A stretch of 64,000 bases of DNA from Phytophthora hibernalis. Taxonomy: Eukaryota > Oomycota > Peronosporomycetes > Peronosporales > Peronosporaceae. The stretch's first letter is position 1. Every line of letters begins with the position of its first letter. The stretch lies in assembly GCA_012656075.1 (NCBI GenBank), contig JAAKBF010000367.1, positions 124,001-188,000 of the forward strand, given 5' to 3'. This document shows, piece after piece, positions 1 to 10,995 of the stretch. A program made the translations under genes and the position numbers. The notes under the pieces were generated by a model. That model was not told the origin of the DNA, made no database searches, and was given only the letters and a program-made list of their open reading frames with translations.

Positions 1-370
1 ACAGCTGGGTGGCCCTTATACTCGTTTAAGTACGAAGGCACACACCCTCTTTGTGCCTCTAACACTGACCTAAAAATAATGATCATTCTTGACTTGACTT
101 GAAGAAGTTCTACCGGTACAGATTCCCCACTAAATTGCACACCTGCCCTTTCTAAGTTCACACAGGTTATTAGTTATGCTCCATAAATAATGTATTGCAG
201 TCCCCTATTTAGTCACTCGTTCCCTCTTTAAACTGATACAGCGTTTTCACTGGTTTACCAGGGGTATAAAAATACTGTGAGTGCAAGTTAGTGGGCGGAA
301 TCTGTATTACGCTTGGACTTCGTTTTTGGTTCGACTACACTACACTAAGTACGAGTTGCGAAGGGATAGT
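1..370. other. Gene-free left end of window
   Basis: I see no gene here. A TATA-like box (TATAAAAAT) lies at about 265-273, so part of the stretch could be a promoter or the edge of a long terminal repeat, but no matching repeat partner is visible in the window. Confidence 0.3.
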
Positions 371-886
371 TTAGACCCGTCGCAATGACCTCAAGGACAC
401 TGGACGGCGGTAAGGCCTCTCCTGTGCTAGATCCGAAGGCAGAATACCATTGGCTGCGAGAATCAACCCTTGCAGGATGAGATCGAGCGACACCGAGTCG
501 ATCCTGAGTTCGAGATGGCGGCGGCGGAGTGAGCGCAAGTGAGCAGTGAATTTGGGGCGCACCCTGCAGCTACCGTTCGGGGATGGAGAGCGGGTCGATC
601 GAAAACCGGACGGTTGCGATTAAGCCATACTTCTCGCATAAATATGCACCGAAGAATCAGCCAGATACGATGGACCAGCTTGTGATGACTAATCCACCTC
701 GAGTGAAGTTGATGGTGGTCCCCCAGGAGAAATTCCAGCCAGGATAGTGCCCGGTTCTTCAGAAGCAACGACCACAATGGACGGATCCAGCTCCAGACTT
801 GTTGTACCTCTGGTCAGAGCCACAAGCAGTGAGCGAGAATTTCGACGTGATAGCAGCCCCTGTGGGGACAAGTTGTAGGGTCTTGC
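371..886. other. Fragmentary open stretches, no assignable gene
   Basis: Short reading frames occur on both strands and none is recognisable. A plus-strand frame begins at an ATG near 583 and stays open for about 50 codons before a stop. Given the retroelement sequence on both sides, this is probably retroelement debris, but I see no diagnostic motif. Confidence 0.25.
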
Positions 887-3142
887 CTAGCACGTTGCAT
901 GAAAAAAACGTTTGGCGACCACAGGCAAAAGTTTGTTCAAAGCGTGCAGTTGAATGTCGTAAGAAGTTGGGATGAGCGACCTACGAATCTGGAAGAGCTG
1001 ATCCGAGTGCGCTTTCAGTGTACCAGCCGTGCCCCTCAAGTGCGTTGCGCGGGCTTCCCATTGCGAGACCAGCGGGCGAATCAAGGGGTCCAGTCCGCCT
1101 TCCCGAGCGACGATAAAACGAAAGCGCGTCGATCCTGGGACGCCCAACAAGCAGTTTGATTTGGGCTGCATTTGGTAGTCCAAGCACCCATGGGCGAGAA
1201 GTCGGATGTACGTAGAATCGACAGCCGTTGGAACAGGCGCATTAAATGATCGGTGCGTTCGAGAAATCGGTTGAGGTCTTGATGCCCAAGGAGGGCGTGC
1301 ATGAAGTTTGCGTAGGTAAAGTCACCATCTGTCACAACTTGAAAGTCCCGAACCGACCAGTAGCCGAGGCGCTCCATCTGCTCGCAGAAAGCCATGAAAC
1401 TCGGCCGCCCGGCCGCTAGCGGTTCAGCTTTAGCCCCTAGAGATGGCACCAACCATAGTGTAGGCAGGTCGCTCCTCCAGACCGGAGCGTGAAGAAGATG
1501 ACGTTGGTGCTTGCGCTGGGACAACGGGGGAAGATGTAGCCGCTGGATCAAATCACTCCATTGAGACCACATGAATCCCCACCATTCCGCCACGTTATGC
1601 GAGGTCCACCCGCGACTAGAAGTGTAGAAGACGTCCTCCAGTCTGTCCGCTCGGGATATCGACCCTGCGCGGGCAGACCAAACTGGAAGAACAGCCCATA
1701 GCGGGAGCGTGTCTATCGTTGTCGCGTAGACGACTGCTGCAAAGTCCTGGAACAACCGTAGCTTGTGTCGTTGAAAAAACGCTAGGTCACAGCTTGGAGA
1801 CCGTGGACTGCGGGGTCGCTTGGGATTTCCGGTTGGCACCGGCGTTTGAGCGTCGGGCGTAACCGAAGCGGTTACCGCGATGGAGCCAGGCTGGACCAAG
1901 GAGATCAGTCCAGCTACGCGGTCACGGATGACATCGCGGTCTTGCATTTCTTGATCGCGCTCAGCTTCGAACACCTTGGAAGCGGTCCGAACAGCCGCCA
2001 GGTCACGTTGCAAAGTGTCATTCTCCGCCTGCAGAGCTTGGAGGCGACCATGGTTCGCCTGCAGCGAATTCACGCTACGCTCAAGTCTCGCAATAGATGC
2101 ACGAGCCGACGCGATCTGGGACTCTATGAAGAAGCGAAAAAGGGAGTTAGTACAGCGTCACTGAGACATGAAAGCGGCGACGGTAACGTACGAGTGGACG
2201 CGAGGTCAGCCCGAGCTTGGTCACGCTCATTAGTCACCCGTCTCAGGTTGACGTTAGCGGAGCGTAATTGAGTCCTCCGCGGCATCCGCCCGATCGTTCT
2301 CGCGGTCACGCTCAGCGTGACTGCAATCTAAACTCGTCTGGGCAGCGGCGATTTGTTGCTGATTTCGTGCCTGTAAATCGGCGACGCGCTGCTCCAGTCG
2401 AGTGACACGAGTGAGCTGCGAGAGGCAGCATCGTCGAGAGCTTGCTGCGAAGCTTCGTGAGCCCGGATGTCGCCTTCACCTTGCGCCAGGTCGTGACGAT
2501 ATCGATCGCGGTCGACCGTAACCTGATCACGCTCAGCAACAGCGCGGTCACGCTCGTCTTGTAGGGCCGCGATACGACGTGCGAAGACAGGAGAGGCACC
2601 TGCAGCTGAAGTCGCGGTCGCCAGTTGCCTAGCCAGGCTACCGATTTCGTTCTGCAAGTGCGCAATCTCCTCGTCGCGCACCTCTTGAGTAACACGCAGC
2701 TGATCCCGGAGTGCCTCGACCTCTCGCGAGTTGTCCAGGCGTTCCTGCAGTGCGCGCTCGTAGTCCGCGGACACTTGCAACGCATCCCGGTAACGACGAT
2801 GAAGGATCTCGTACTGGTGCTGGCAGTGCAAACGTAGGGTGACGCCGCTGCGTATGCCTCGTTCAACTCGCTCTCGAGACGGTCGGCACGCGTTTTCTGG
2901 TCAGCGTATGCACGCTGCAGATTTGCGTGGTCTTCCGCCCAGTCCGACCCAGCGTCAGCGCGATCCAACAGCTCGTTGAATGTCGCGAGGAAATCTTGCG
3001 CAGCTTCGCGGTGGACGGGAGGAAGCGCAATCGGGAGAGTGGAAACTACTGAAGTGGGTGAGGGGTCGGTCTCGGACCTGGTGCTATCGGCGACGGCAGC
3101 GCTGGGAAGGCCCGCAGAACTGGGCTGCTGAGCGGCAACCAT
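887..3142 (-). pseudogene. Coiled-coil retroelement-like polyprotein, copy A
   Basis: The reading begins at an ATG at 3142 and runs to a stop near 887 on the minus strand, about 750 codons. The N-terminal part, after a Ser/Pro-rich leader, is a very long heptad-rich coiled coil of Arg, Glu, Asp, Gln and Leu. A basic Pro-Arg-Ser-Pro motif near 1,800 then leads into a globular C-terminal part rich in aromatic residues that I do not recognise. The frame shifts near 2,830, around 2,150-2,330 and near 1,190. The first and last are fixed by adding one base each. The coiled-coil half is closely repeated at 43.9-44.8 kb, but the C-terminal half is not. A Gag-like or accessory protein of an oomycete retroelement is the best guess; its function is unknown. 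Confidence 0.5.
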
Positions 3143-3309
3143 GGAGGGAGTGGAGACAGCGACGGGGAAGATGACGTTGGGATGTAGAGTGGCGTGTGCT
3201 GGCGGCGGCTGCTGTACGGCCTTTCTAGCGCAGGGGGCGATTCACGTGAAGCGGTCTGGCTCTTGTAGAGCTTCACCAATCGGAGGCGACATGAAGACCC
3301 AAAGATCAT

Positions 3310-3700
3310 GATTGATGGATCGCGACTCGAGAGCTGCAGTTACATCCGGTTGTGTGACATCTGGGCGAGACCTGACCGGTGTACCAACAATTGGGTACAC
3401 ACCGACCTGATTCGTCTGGCGCAATCATTCCGATACGCGTTCTGGTGCAGTCATTCCAATACACAATCAGGTGCAATTATTGGGACACGCGATCTGCCAA
3501 CATGCGATCTGCCAACTCGCGATCTGCGGGGTTGATCTGGAGCAATCATTTCGGTACGGGCGATCACATGGATTGTGGGTACAATGGAGCTATCAATTCG
3601 TTACGGTACCGCGATCTTGGTACATAGTATCAGGTTCAAGGTACAATGCGCAAACGGGAAGCACGCAAGAGGGATAGGAAGGGAGCGAGATGGGGAGAGA
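3310..3700. repeat. Degenerate short tandem repeats upstream of copy A
   Basis: Related words recur here. GCGATCTGCCAAC-type units occur three times between about 3,488 and 3,530, and variants of GCAATCATTCCGATACG recur between about 3,420 and 3,560. The block lies just upstream of the coiled-coil gene start, where a regulatory or LTR-derived region would be expected. No gene is visible. Confidence 0.4.
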
Positions 3701-4077
3701 ACTTTAGGGCCTTTTATTTGGTATAATAGATTCCGATTTGCCTTGCAAGACGCAAGTGTCTTCTAGACTACCGGGGAAGGAGGTACATTGGCCTACCCGA
3801 AGAAGAACTCACTACGCCAACCAAGAACACGCGGATAGCTTGGCCAGGGTACGCTCGCACATCAATCTCACCACAAGATCCCGCCAAGAGGAGGCGGCAA
3901 GCAACGGAAAGGGCTACAACAGCACAAGAAAAGGATACACCCCCACGCGATCGGCTTGAACCAAGACTCGGTCGCAGCATACCGACGACCGCGTGAAGAA
4001 TACCCGCGTGGCCGTCACCCACCCAGACCCCGGAAGGAGCAACCAAGCTCACCTCCGCCTTGGTCACCACTGAACGT

Positions 4078-4254
4078 CTTCACGAACACCGGAAGAGCTT
4101 AACCCGCCCACCCGTCGGGTACACAAGGTGACTACAAGGTTTCGATCGCGCCAGATCAACGGAGTACCCCTCCGACAGTCGGCAGTCCGGGCGTACCGTG
4201 CGCAAGCTTCGAACGCGTCAGTAATTTTTGTGAAGCAGCTTCGCCACAGACACG
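4078..4254 (+). repeat. Repeat shared with 44,793-44,965
   Basis: This segment of about 175 bp reappears with few differences at 44,793-44,965 in the same orientation. Here it leads directly into the DIRS reverse-transcriptase remnant, so it is probably part of that element. At the other site it abuts coiled-coil copy B. Confidence 0.75.
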
Positions 4255-4288
4255 CAATTGTCACGGTCCTCGGCCCGACGGCAATCAA

Positions 4289-5172
4289 CGAGAACAAATT
4301 CACCGGGTGGTGCCCCGCCAGAAAGCCCTGGGTCTCATCTTTGACTCTGGGGCTGGCACGGCCTCGATGCCAGCACTTAAAATCGCAAAGGCGGATCGAA
4401 TCGTCTGGTCCACCATTCAAGCACTCACGCTGCGCCGTTCCGAATATCGTTCACTCCTTGGATGCCTGCGCCACGTAGCCACGTGCATTCTCCCGGCGCG
4501 ATCATTCCTGCAACGGCTACGGTTACAGGAGCAACGTCTGCACCGGTGGCAAACGGTTCCAGTCACACTGGGGATGCACCAGGATCTGTTATGGTGGACC
4601 CATCCTCCAGTCCCCAGCGCTCAACGGCGTACCGCTCTCGTACTTTAACGCTAATCCTGCTCTGGATATTATCGTGGAAATGGATGCATCTGACTGTGGT
4701 TTGTGCGCACTCATACGAGCGGAAAAAGTCGCCTTAGTGTACACATTCTCGGACTCCGAGCGCTGCCTTATCGATCAATCCAAGGATAACCCAGTGACTG
4801 GATATGACATTAATTATCGAGAGCTCCTGTCGTGTGCGTTTGCGGTGGTCCCCAGAATCAAAACGCGGTTGTGCCCAACTTCCAAGACATATCCACTTCC
4901 GCATCGATAACACGTCTGCTGTTAGCTGGCAATCTAAAATGTCATCGAAGAATCCCCGTGCACAGACATTAATACGTCTACTGAGTCTGTGGGAAACCGA
5001 GTGGAACTTACGGTTTTCATCCTCTCATGTCCCGGGTGTGAAAAACGTCATCGCAGATGCGGGCTCACGAATTTCTAACAGTCTGTCCAGCGCTAACTTG
5101 TACGCTTCTTTGACAATTGGTTGGTCACAGATCACACCGACCATCGATACAACGGGGCTGGAGAAGATGTGA
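4289..5172 (+). pseudogene. DIRS-type retrotransposon RT/RNase H remnant
   Basis: The plus strand encodes, across at least three frames, the end of a DIRS-like reverse transcriptase and its RNase H. Recognisable pieces are LGLIFDSGAGTASMP and YRSLLGCLRHVATCI near 4,320-4,490, VEMDASDCGLCAL near 4,675, DINYRELLSCAFAV near 4,810, and FRIDNTSAVSWQSKM followed by VKNVIADAGSR near 4,890-5,070. The last resembles the conserved end of DIRS RNase H. The palm domain with the catalytic Asp pair is missing upstream, so the copy is 5'-truncated. A tyrosine recombinase follows in the order expected for DIRS elements. Frame changes and truncation make it non-functional. Confidence 0.75.
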
Positions 5173-6192
5173 CGTTCTATCTCCGCGCGCATTCTGTCGC
5201 GACTACAACTTACGAGCAATACCTCTCCTCCTTAAAGAAGTGGTTCGTCTGGTGCTCTCGTCGAGGAATTTCCCCAACTCTCCTGCAGACACCACCGCTC
5301 AACGTAATTCAGCACATCACCGATTTTGTGCTGCTGGGGTTTTGCGAGGGCTACGGTTCTGGGCAGCCCGTGCGCAGCTCCACCATCTCAGCTACGCTCA
5401 TTGGGATCCGTCACTTCTTCACCACAGCGGGTCTCACCTTCCCGAGCAGCCATCCACAGATTCGCATGGTACTCAAAGGCATTCGTCGCCTCGACGGTCC
5501 CGTCCAACATAAGGCACCTGTCTCCGTTCAGATACTCGAGCTTTGCCACAATTCGCTCGACATGGCGAAGCCTGCAGACCAAGCTGTTTGGGGGTCCTGT
5601 GTCTGGCCTTCTTCTTCCTACTACCACGTTCTGAAATCGCCTCGTTGGGAACCAAAACGTTTGCGTGGTTTTTTCCTTGAAGGCTCAAGACATCGCGATT
5701 CTCGATCGACACGGCAACACGACAACAAGAGCATGGAAGGCAGCTTCAGTACACATCCGGCTTTCGGGATCAAATACAAATCAGAAGGGCGAGCCAACGC
5801 TTCGGGTCCTCAATCGCTCAGGCCATCGCACTCTATGTCCTATATTTGGGGATGTGTGCCATCTCAAGGCAATAAAGCATCTACCTTTCGACATACCGGC
5901 GGCTGTGTTCATGAGCAACCACGGAGTTCCAACATGCGTGTCGTCTGAGAGAGTATCACGAGCTATTCGACTCGCCGCAGCTCGCGCTGGCAACAATCCG
6001 AAGGCATACAGCTCGCACTCGCTCACAACAGGCGGCGCGACTCACATGTACCGCGCCTGAGTCGACACACTGACGATACAGTTCCACGGTCGCTGGGCAT
6101 CAGACACGCTCAAACAGTACACGAGATTATGCAAGGACTCGGTGTCAACACTAGCCTTCAAGATCGTCAGCGGGTCCAAGTTCCTACACAAT
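5121..6192 (+). pseudogene. DIRS tyrosine recombinase, inactivated
   Basis: The N-terminal core-binding domain (through 5,121-5,580, including TYEQYLSSLKKWFVWCSRRG) is open. The catalytic part follows after frame changes near 5,590-5,660. The first box reads LPRSEIASLG, so its Arg is present. The second box reads SSHSLTTGGATHMYRA near 6,010-6,058, so Thr stands where tyrosine recombinases need Arg. The next codon is TGA, and beyond it the frame reads FHGRWASDTLKQYTRL with the expected nucleophile Tyr. In intact DIRS elements this enzyme integrates circular DNA copies without target duplication. The missing Arg and the stop mean this copy is dead. No inverted terminal repeats were identified. 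Confidence 0.75.
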
Positions 6193-6355
6193 CTCCAGTG
6201 AAGAACCACAATGCCGACCTGACACAAGGGGGTCAACTCATCCTTTCAAGGATTACGTTGCAGGTCACCATCGTGATCTACCCTGTAATACATTTCGCTG
6301 CGTGCCCCTACGACTGTCTACAAGAGGAAAGAGAGGAATCTGACCAAAAGCAAAA

Positions 6356-6671
6356 ATTGACATGTAATTTTGTCAGTTCTTGAGGGTTTATTACATTTGG
6401 AGAAGAGCTGTTGAGCTGGTGCGTGTTGTTGATTTTGTGATTTTTGGCAGCATGTTTTTGAGCGGAAAATCGGATCACTGATATACTCTGAAATAAATTT
6501 CAGAGAATTGACATGTAATTTTGTCAGTTCTTGAGGGTTTATTAGATTTGGAGAAGAGCTGTTGAGCTGTGCGTGTTGTTGATTTTTGTGAGAGTTTGGG
6601 CAAGCATGCTTTTTGAGCGGAAAAATCGAATCACTGATATACGTGTACTCTGAAAAAAATTCAGAGAATTT
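6356..6671 (+). repeat. Tandem direct repeat, two units of about 150-165 bp
   Basis: Unit 1 (6,356-6,506) and unit 2 (6,507-6,671) both start ATTGACATGTAATTTTGTCA and run in parallel through GAGCTGTTGAGCT, GTGCGTGTTGTTGA, TTTTTGAGCGGAAAA and TCACTGATATA to TTCAGAGAATT. They differ by small indels. The pair ends about 90 bp before the first thioesterase start codon and may carry its promoter. Confidence 0.85.
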
Positions 6672-6760
6672 AACACATTTGATCACACAGACTCCACACA
6701 GACGCCACTCCGGTGTCTGTAGCCTCGCACCAATAAATCGGTACCGGTACCGTACACGCA

Positions 6761-7650
6761 ATGCTGAGCGCATCTTGTCGAGGAGCTATCCGCCGCCCCT
6801 TCGCCCTCTATCGGACCATGAGCTCCACCCGCGTAACGACGGACGCGGACAAGAATCTGGTGCTGTCCCCCGCGAAGCCCACGGCCGCTGTGGTGTTTCT
6901 GCATGGTCTGGGCGACACGGGCCACGGCTGGAGTGACGCCATGGCCAGCCTGGCCAAGGGCCTTCCACACGTCAAGTTCCTGCTGCCCACGGCCGCGTCC
7001 ATGCCGGTGACGCTCAACATGGGCATGCGCATGCCCGCGTGGGTGCGTCATTGGCCGATAAGGCGGCTGTTATGTGGTGTACAGTACTGACTTATGTTTA
7101 CAGTACGACATCAAGTCGCTGGCGCGCGTCAATGGCGACAACGCCGACGGCATCGACGCGTCACGTGACCGCATCATGGCGATCATCGAGAAGGAGGTGG
7201 CGGCCGGCATCCCGCTGTCTCGCATTGTGCTGGGAGGCTTCAGTCAAGGCGCGGCGCTGTCGCTGTTCTCGGGCTACCAGAGCAAGACGGTGCTGGGTGG
7301 AATTATCTCCATGTCAGGGTACCTTCCACGCTACGGTGTGAGTGGATGGAGATGAGGGTGGAGAAGGAGGTGGAGCAGGTACTGATGGCTTTGGTGTTTG
7401 GTGTTTATCATGGCAGTCGTTCCAGTTTGAGCCGGAGACGGCGGACGTACCGTTGCTCATGTGCCACGGAGAGCAGGACCCAGTGGTACGTTTCGACTAC
7501 GGCAAGATGTCAAAGGAAAAACTCGAGGCGGAGGGCGTCAAGAACGTCGAGTTCCACGTGTATCCGGACATGCAACATGGCGCCTGCATGGAGGAGCTGG
7601 ACGATGTCACCAGGTGGCTCCAGCGCGTGCTGCCTGAGACGCAAAAGTAG
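6761..7650 (+). CDS. Acyl-protein thioesterase / carboxylesterase (APT-like), 3 exons
   Basis: This is an alpha/beta hydrolase of the acyl-protein thioesterase (lysophospholipase/carboxylesterase) family, which removes S-linked fatty acyl groups from proteins or hydrolyses small esters. Exons are 6761-7042, 7104-7337 and 7417-7650. Both introns are GT-AG and phase 0, and the product has 249 residues, close to the family length. The oxyanion-region motif FLHGLGDTGHGW is in exon 1, the nucleophile elbow GGFSQGAA in exon 2, and the Asp (CHGEQDPVV) and His (MQHGACMEEL) in exon 3, completing the triad. The first ATG adds a basic, Arg-rich leader resembling a mitochondrial presequence. A second in-frame ATG at 6818 would give the usual cytosolic form. 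A paralogue follows at 8,175. Confidence 0.92.
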
Positions 7651-8174
7651 AGGGAAAAGATGCAGAGCCTCGAAATGAAATGCAAACGTTGTTGTTGTGA
7701 GCATAGTGCTTGAAGCTGACACATTCTACGAGTAGTTGCTATTATTGTCCTTTGCATTTATTTTGCCGTCTATTTTAGACTCTAAAATAGACTTTGTGCA
7801 AATCAGATTCGATTTGCTCCACGTGCAAAAGGCTGAGATGCACCCAACGATCTCGCTTTTGCACTCCCAGAACTGCATTTCTGCGTTTCCAGGCTGTAAA
7901 CAAGACGGTTGTACTTCAAAATCGAGTTTTAGCGTTTAGCACATGCCTTTTAAGCCTGCACTTCCGCGTCGGAGTAAAGTCGTAATTAGGATACAATCGA
8001 GTTGTCAGGTCTAATATAACAAACTTTTGTCGAGCCTTTTGCCAAAATATATGCAAAGCACAATAATACTAACGTCACTAAGATTGCATCATCTTCAGGA
8101 GTCCGCAAACACCCTTCGAAATCGGATCTAACGAAACCAAGTCTGTGGCCATCCTGGCAGTTGCATTGACAATC
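7651..8174. other. Intergenic spacer between the two thioesterase genes
   Basis: I see no gene in this AT-rich spacer. It must hold the 3' end of the first gene and the promoter of the second. An upstream in-frame ATG at 8145 could lengthen the second protein by ten hydrophobic residues. Confidence 0.5.
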
Positions 8175-9215
8175 ATGAGAGCATTTCTCCATTTGCTGCT
8201 CGTCGCGCTCTTGTTCAGCAGCTTCAGCGTCTCAATGGTCGTCGACAAGCAGAACAGCGTCGTGCTGCCAGGCGACAAACCGTCCGCCGTCGTGTTTTTC
8301 CTGCATGGACTAGGAGACTCGGCGCACGGCTGGGCCGACATGTTCCGCAGCATTGCCAAGGATACGCCCCACGTCAAGTTCGTGCTGCCTACAGGTAGGC
8401 ACTGGCAACAGTCTTGTACATGTAACTGATTGATTGAGGGTGGGAGGCCAACGATGTGGCGTTTGCTGCGTGTTTGCTACAATAGCTGCACCTCGACCGG
8501 TGACGATCGCAAACGGCCGCGAGATTCCAGCCTGGGTTTGTGCTGCAGCACATTGAGACTTCGTAAGTACAGTAGTAGTGGTTACATCTTTCCACTATGT
8601 TATGCAGTACGACATTGAAGCGTTTGTCGGGGGTGCTGGATACGCTGCGGGGATTGACGAAACTCGCGATGAGCTGCAGTCGATGATTGCCCAAGAGGTT
8701 TGTTCTACTCGCTAATCGATTGCTGAGGTTTGAGAGTGATCATGAATTTCTTGGTGTGTCTGACAGGTTGAGGCGGGGATTCCCCGTTCGCGCATTGTGC
8801 TGGGAGGCTTCAGTCAGGGCGGAGCTGTATCGTATTTCACGGGCTTCCAAACCAAGCAGCCCATCGGTGGCATCATGGTGCTCTCGTCCTTTATTCCCAG
8901 AGAAAAGGTGGGCCCTGATCTCTTTGACTTGGAATGAGGAGGGAGAACTGACATGTTGTTTTTTCCCAGGAGTTCGAGTTCGCGCCCGAGACGGTTAACG
9001 TTCCGTTGTTGATTTGCCATGGCGACGCAGACTCGCGTGCTCGCTACGAGTGGGCGCAGAAGTCCAAGCAGAGACTGGCCGACGCTGGGGTGAAGGACAT
9101 CACGTTCCGCACGTACCCGAACCTGGACCATACGTCGTCTCCACAGGAGATCAAGGACATCCAGGCCTGGCTGGGCCGTGTGCTGCCTGCCTCAGAACCG
9201 AAGCAGGAACTCTGA
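8175..9215 (+). CDS. Secreted or ER-targeted APT-like esterase, 5 exons
   Basis: This paralogue of the preceding gene has exons 8175-8394, 8486-8535, 8608-8697, 8767-8907 and 8970-9215, all joined at GT-AG sites with matching phases. The product is 248 residues, almost the same length as its neighbour. The catalytic Ser (GGFSQGGA), Asp (CHGDADSRA) and His (NLDHTSS) are all present, with FFLHGLGDSAHGW near the N-terminus. Unlike the neighbour it begins with a Met-Arg and a run of about 18 hydrophobic residues, a clear signal peptide or signal anchor, so it should enter the secretory pathway. No RXLR motif follows. The copies share intron positions after the Ala-Trp and before the Glu-Phe segments, and this one has two more introns. 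A tandem duplication with retargeting is the simplest reading. Confidence 0.92.
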
Positions 9216-9389
9216 ACTGCGCAGCCTATTGACTTTTGCGAAACATGTAAACCCTGAGCTTTGACGGCGAGATTACTTGAGACGTCGATTACTTTAGACT
9301 TGAGACTCCTCCGCTGCGATTACTTGAGATTCAACCACTACATCAACCACATGTACTTGTTGATCCCTGACGCCGCGTCTCCCTTGTTT

Positions 9390-9405
9390 CTCATTCTCAA
9401 AGTTT
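9390..9405 (+). promoter_or_regulatory. Oomycete Inr-like core promoter element
   Basis: CTCATTCTCAAAGTTT resembles the oomycete initiator plus flanking promoter region (pyrimidine-rich TCATT core followed by CAxxTTT). It lies about 40 bases before the ATG at 9443, a normal spacing, and so supports that start. Confidence 0.5.
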
Positions 9406-9442
9406 CTCTCTACTGAACAACAACCTACCTACCCAATCAACC

Positions 9443-10464
9443 ATGGCTGCGACGACCAAGATGACCCACCGCTTCCTCGGTGACTGGCCTGCTGGTGTCC
9501 AAGCTCGCGCTCGGCTCGTGAATGTTCTACGACGAAAAGTACATGGTGGACGCCTGGTACAAGATGATGACGATGACGGAATCGATTTTTCGACAACGCC
9601 GAGTCGTACGGCAACGGACACGCTGAGGTGCTCATGGGCGGCGCCATCAAGATGGGCATCGCTGTCCCACGAAGATCTGGTCATCACGACCAAAATGTTT
9701 CTCGGGTCCAAAGGCTACATGGTCTGTGGTCCCAACGACCAAGGCGTTGGTCGAAAGCACATCGTAGAGGGTACGAAAGCCTCTTTACGCCGCCTACAAC
9801 TCGACTACGTGGACGTAATATTCTGCCACCGCCCGGAGCCCTACACGCCCATGGAGGAGACTGTCCGTGCCATGAACTTCGTCATTGAGCAAGGCTGGGC
9901 CTTCTACTGGGGCACCAGTCAATGGCTTGCGTCCGACATCCAGGAAGCGTGCGAGATCACCGACCGAATCGGCTTGATCCGCCCCATTGTCGAGCAACCG
10001 CAGTACAACATTTTCATTCACAGTATGAGTTCGTCGACCTGTACAAAACGTACAAGCTGGGGCTCACGACTTGGGCTCCGCTGGCGTACGGCACCTTGTC
10101 GGGCAAGTACAGTGATGGCATTCCTGACGGCTCCCGCTTCTCTGACAAGGCGTTCGCTGCTCGCCAAGTTGTGCCGAGCTTCGAAGAGCGTGTCCAAATG
10201 GCTGTAAAGCTTCATGAAATTGCTGAGGATCTCGGCTGCACCCTTGCGCAGCTTGCTACTGTGTGGTGCGTCTCTAACGAGAACGTGTCTACCGTCATGA
10301 TCGGGGCTAGTCGCCCGGAACAGCTCGAGGAGAACCTCAAGGCACTGGAGTTCGTGGAGAAAGTGACGCCAAATGTGAAGACCAAGATCGATGCCATCGC
10401 TAAGTTTGAGCCAAGTGTCCCGGACCTGGACGTGCTTGCTAAAATCCGTGGCAGACACTTGTAA
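9443..10464 (+). pseudogene. Aldo/keto reductase, voltage-gated K+ channel beta-subunit type, broken
   Basis: The translation matches the AKR6-type family, whose members bind NADPH and reduce aldehydes or act as channel beta subunits. Visible landmarks are FDNAESYGNG (catalytic Asp and Tyr, in a shifted frame near 9,590), VITTKMFLG (Lys), FCHRPEPYTPMEETVRAM, the family signature GWAFYWGTSQW, EQPQYNIF and TVMIGASRPEQLEEN. The gene is damaged in several ways: two bases are lost near 9,485, a Trp codon has become TGA near 9,523, one T is lost from a T run near 9,588, a stretch is missing near 9,665, and one base is lost near 10,022. The C-terminal 145 residues are intact. The mix of a nonsense change and a multi-base loss points to real decay rather than sequencing error alone. 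Confidence 0.85.
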
Positions 10465-10995
10465 ACGATCAAATGTCCGTTCAATTGAGCCTCGAGGTTA
10501 AGCGAATTCAAAGAAAAAGTAAGCGACAGAATGAATAGTTGATTGAGCTGAAGTAAGTCGTTGTGTATACACTCTACAACACTTGATTGCTATAGGTGAC
10601 GCCCGCGCAGAGTCGCCGATATACATACCCTGCTCTCGGAACAGTATCCATAGGCACAAAGTCGACGATTGCATCGACTGTCGTCTTCAGGTTCTCATCA
10701 AGTTAACCCGGACGACTGCTGTAGATGTCATATTACACCACTACTACGTAGTAGTTGTATCCGTTGTGCCTCAAGTTGACGGCGCACAGATTGGAAGGGG
10801 TGTAGCAGCAAACTAGAGACGCCTGATGGCCTTGTATGTTATGTGATGCTTGCTCGCACGACCAAGGAATAAATCTTCAGAGGCGCACAATCACTGTGCG
10901 GCAGGGACCATTTCGCCATTGGCAACGGTTCTTATAATAATTCTTCTTTTATCTTCTTATATGTTTTAAGAAATTGGTACAGATGATGATAAGTG
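10465..10995. other. Spacer between the aldo/keto reductase and the LINE
   Basis: No gene is visible. A perfect 14-base palindrome, CTACTACGTAGTAG, lies near 10,740. The right part is T-rich on the plus strand, as expected for the 3' end of the minus-strand LINE that follows. Confidence 0.4.

Noticed and set aside
8175..8260. RXLR effector candidate
   Set aside because: The signal peptide is real, but no RXLR or dEER motif follows and the protein is a conserved esterase. No other frame in the window showed a signal peptide followed by RXLR.
9443..10464. Introns as the explanation for the aldo/keto reductase frame changes
   Set aside because: The conserved sequence on either side of most breaks is adjacent with no room for an intron. 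A TGA also replaces a Trp codon within a conserved segment.
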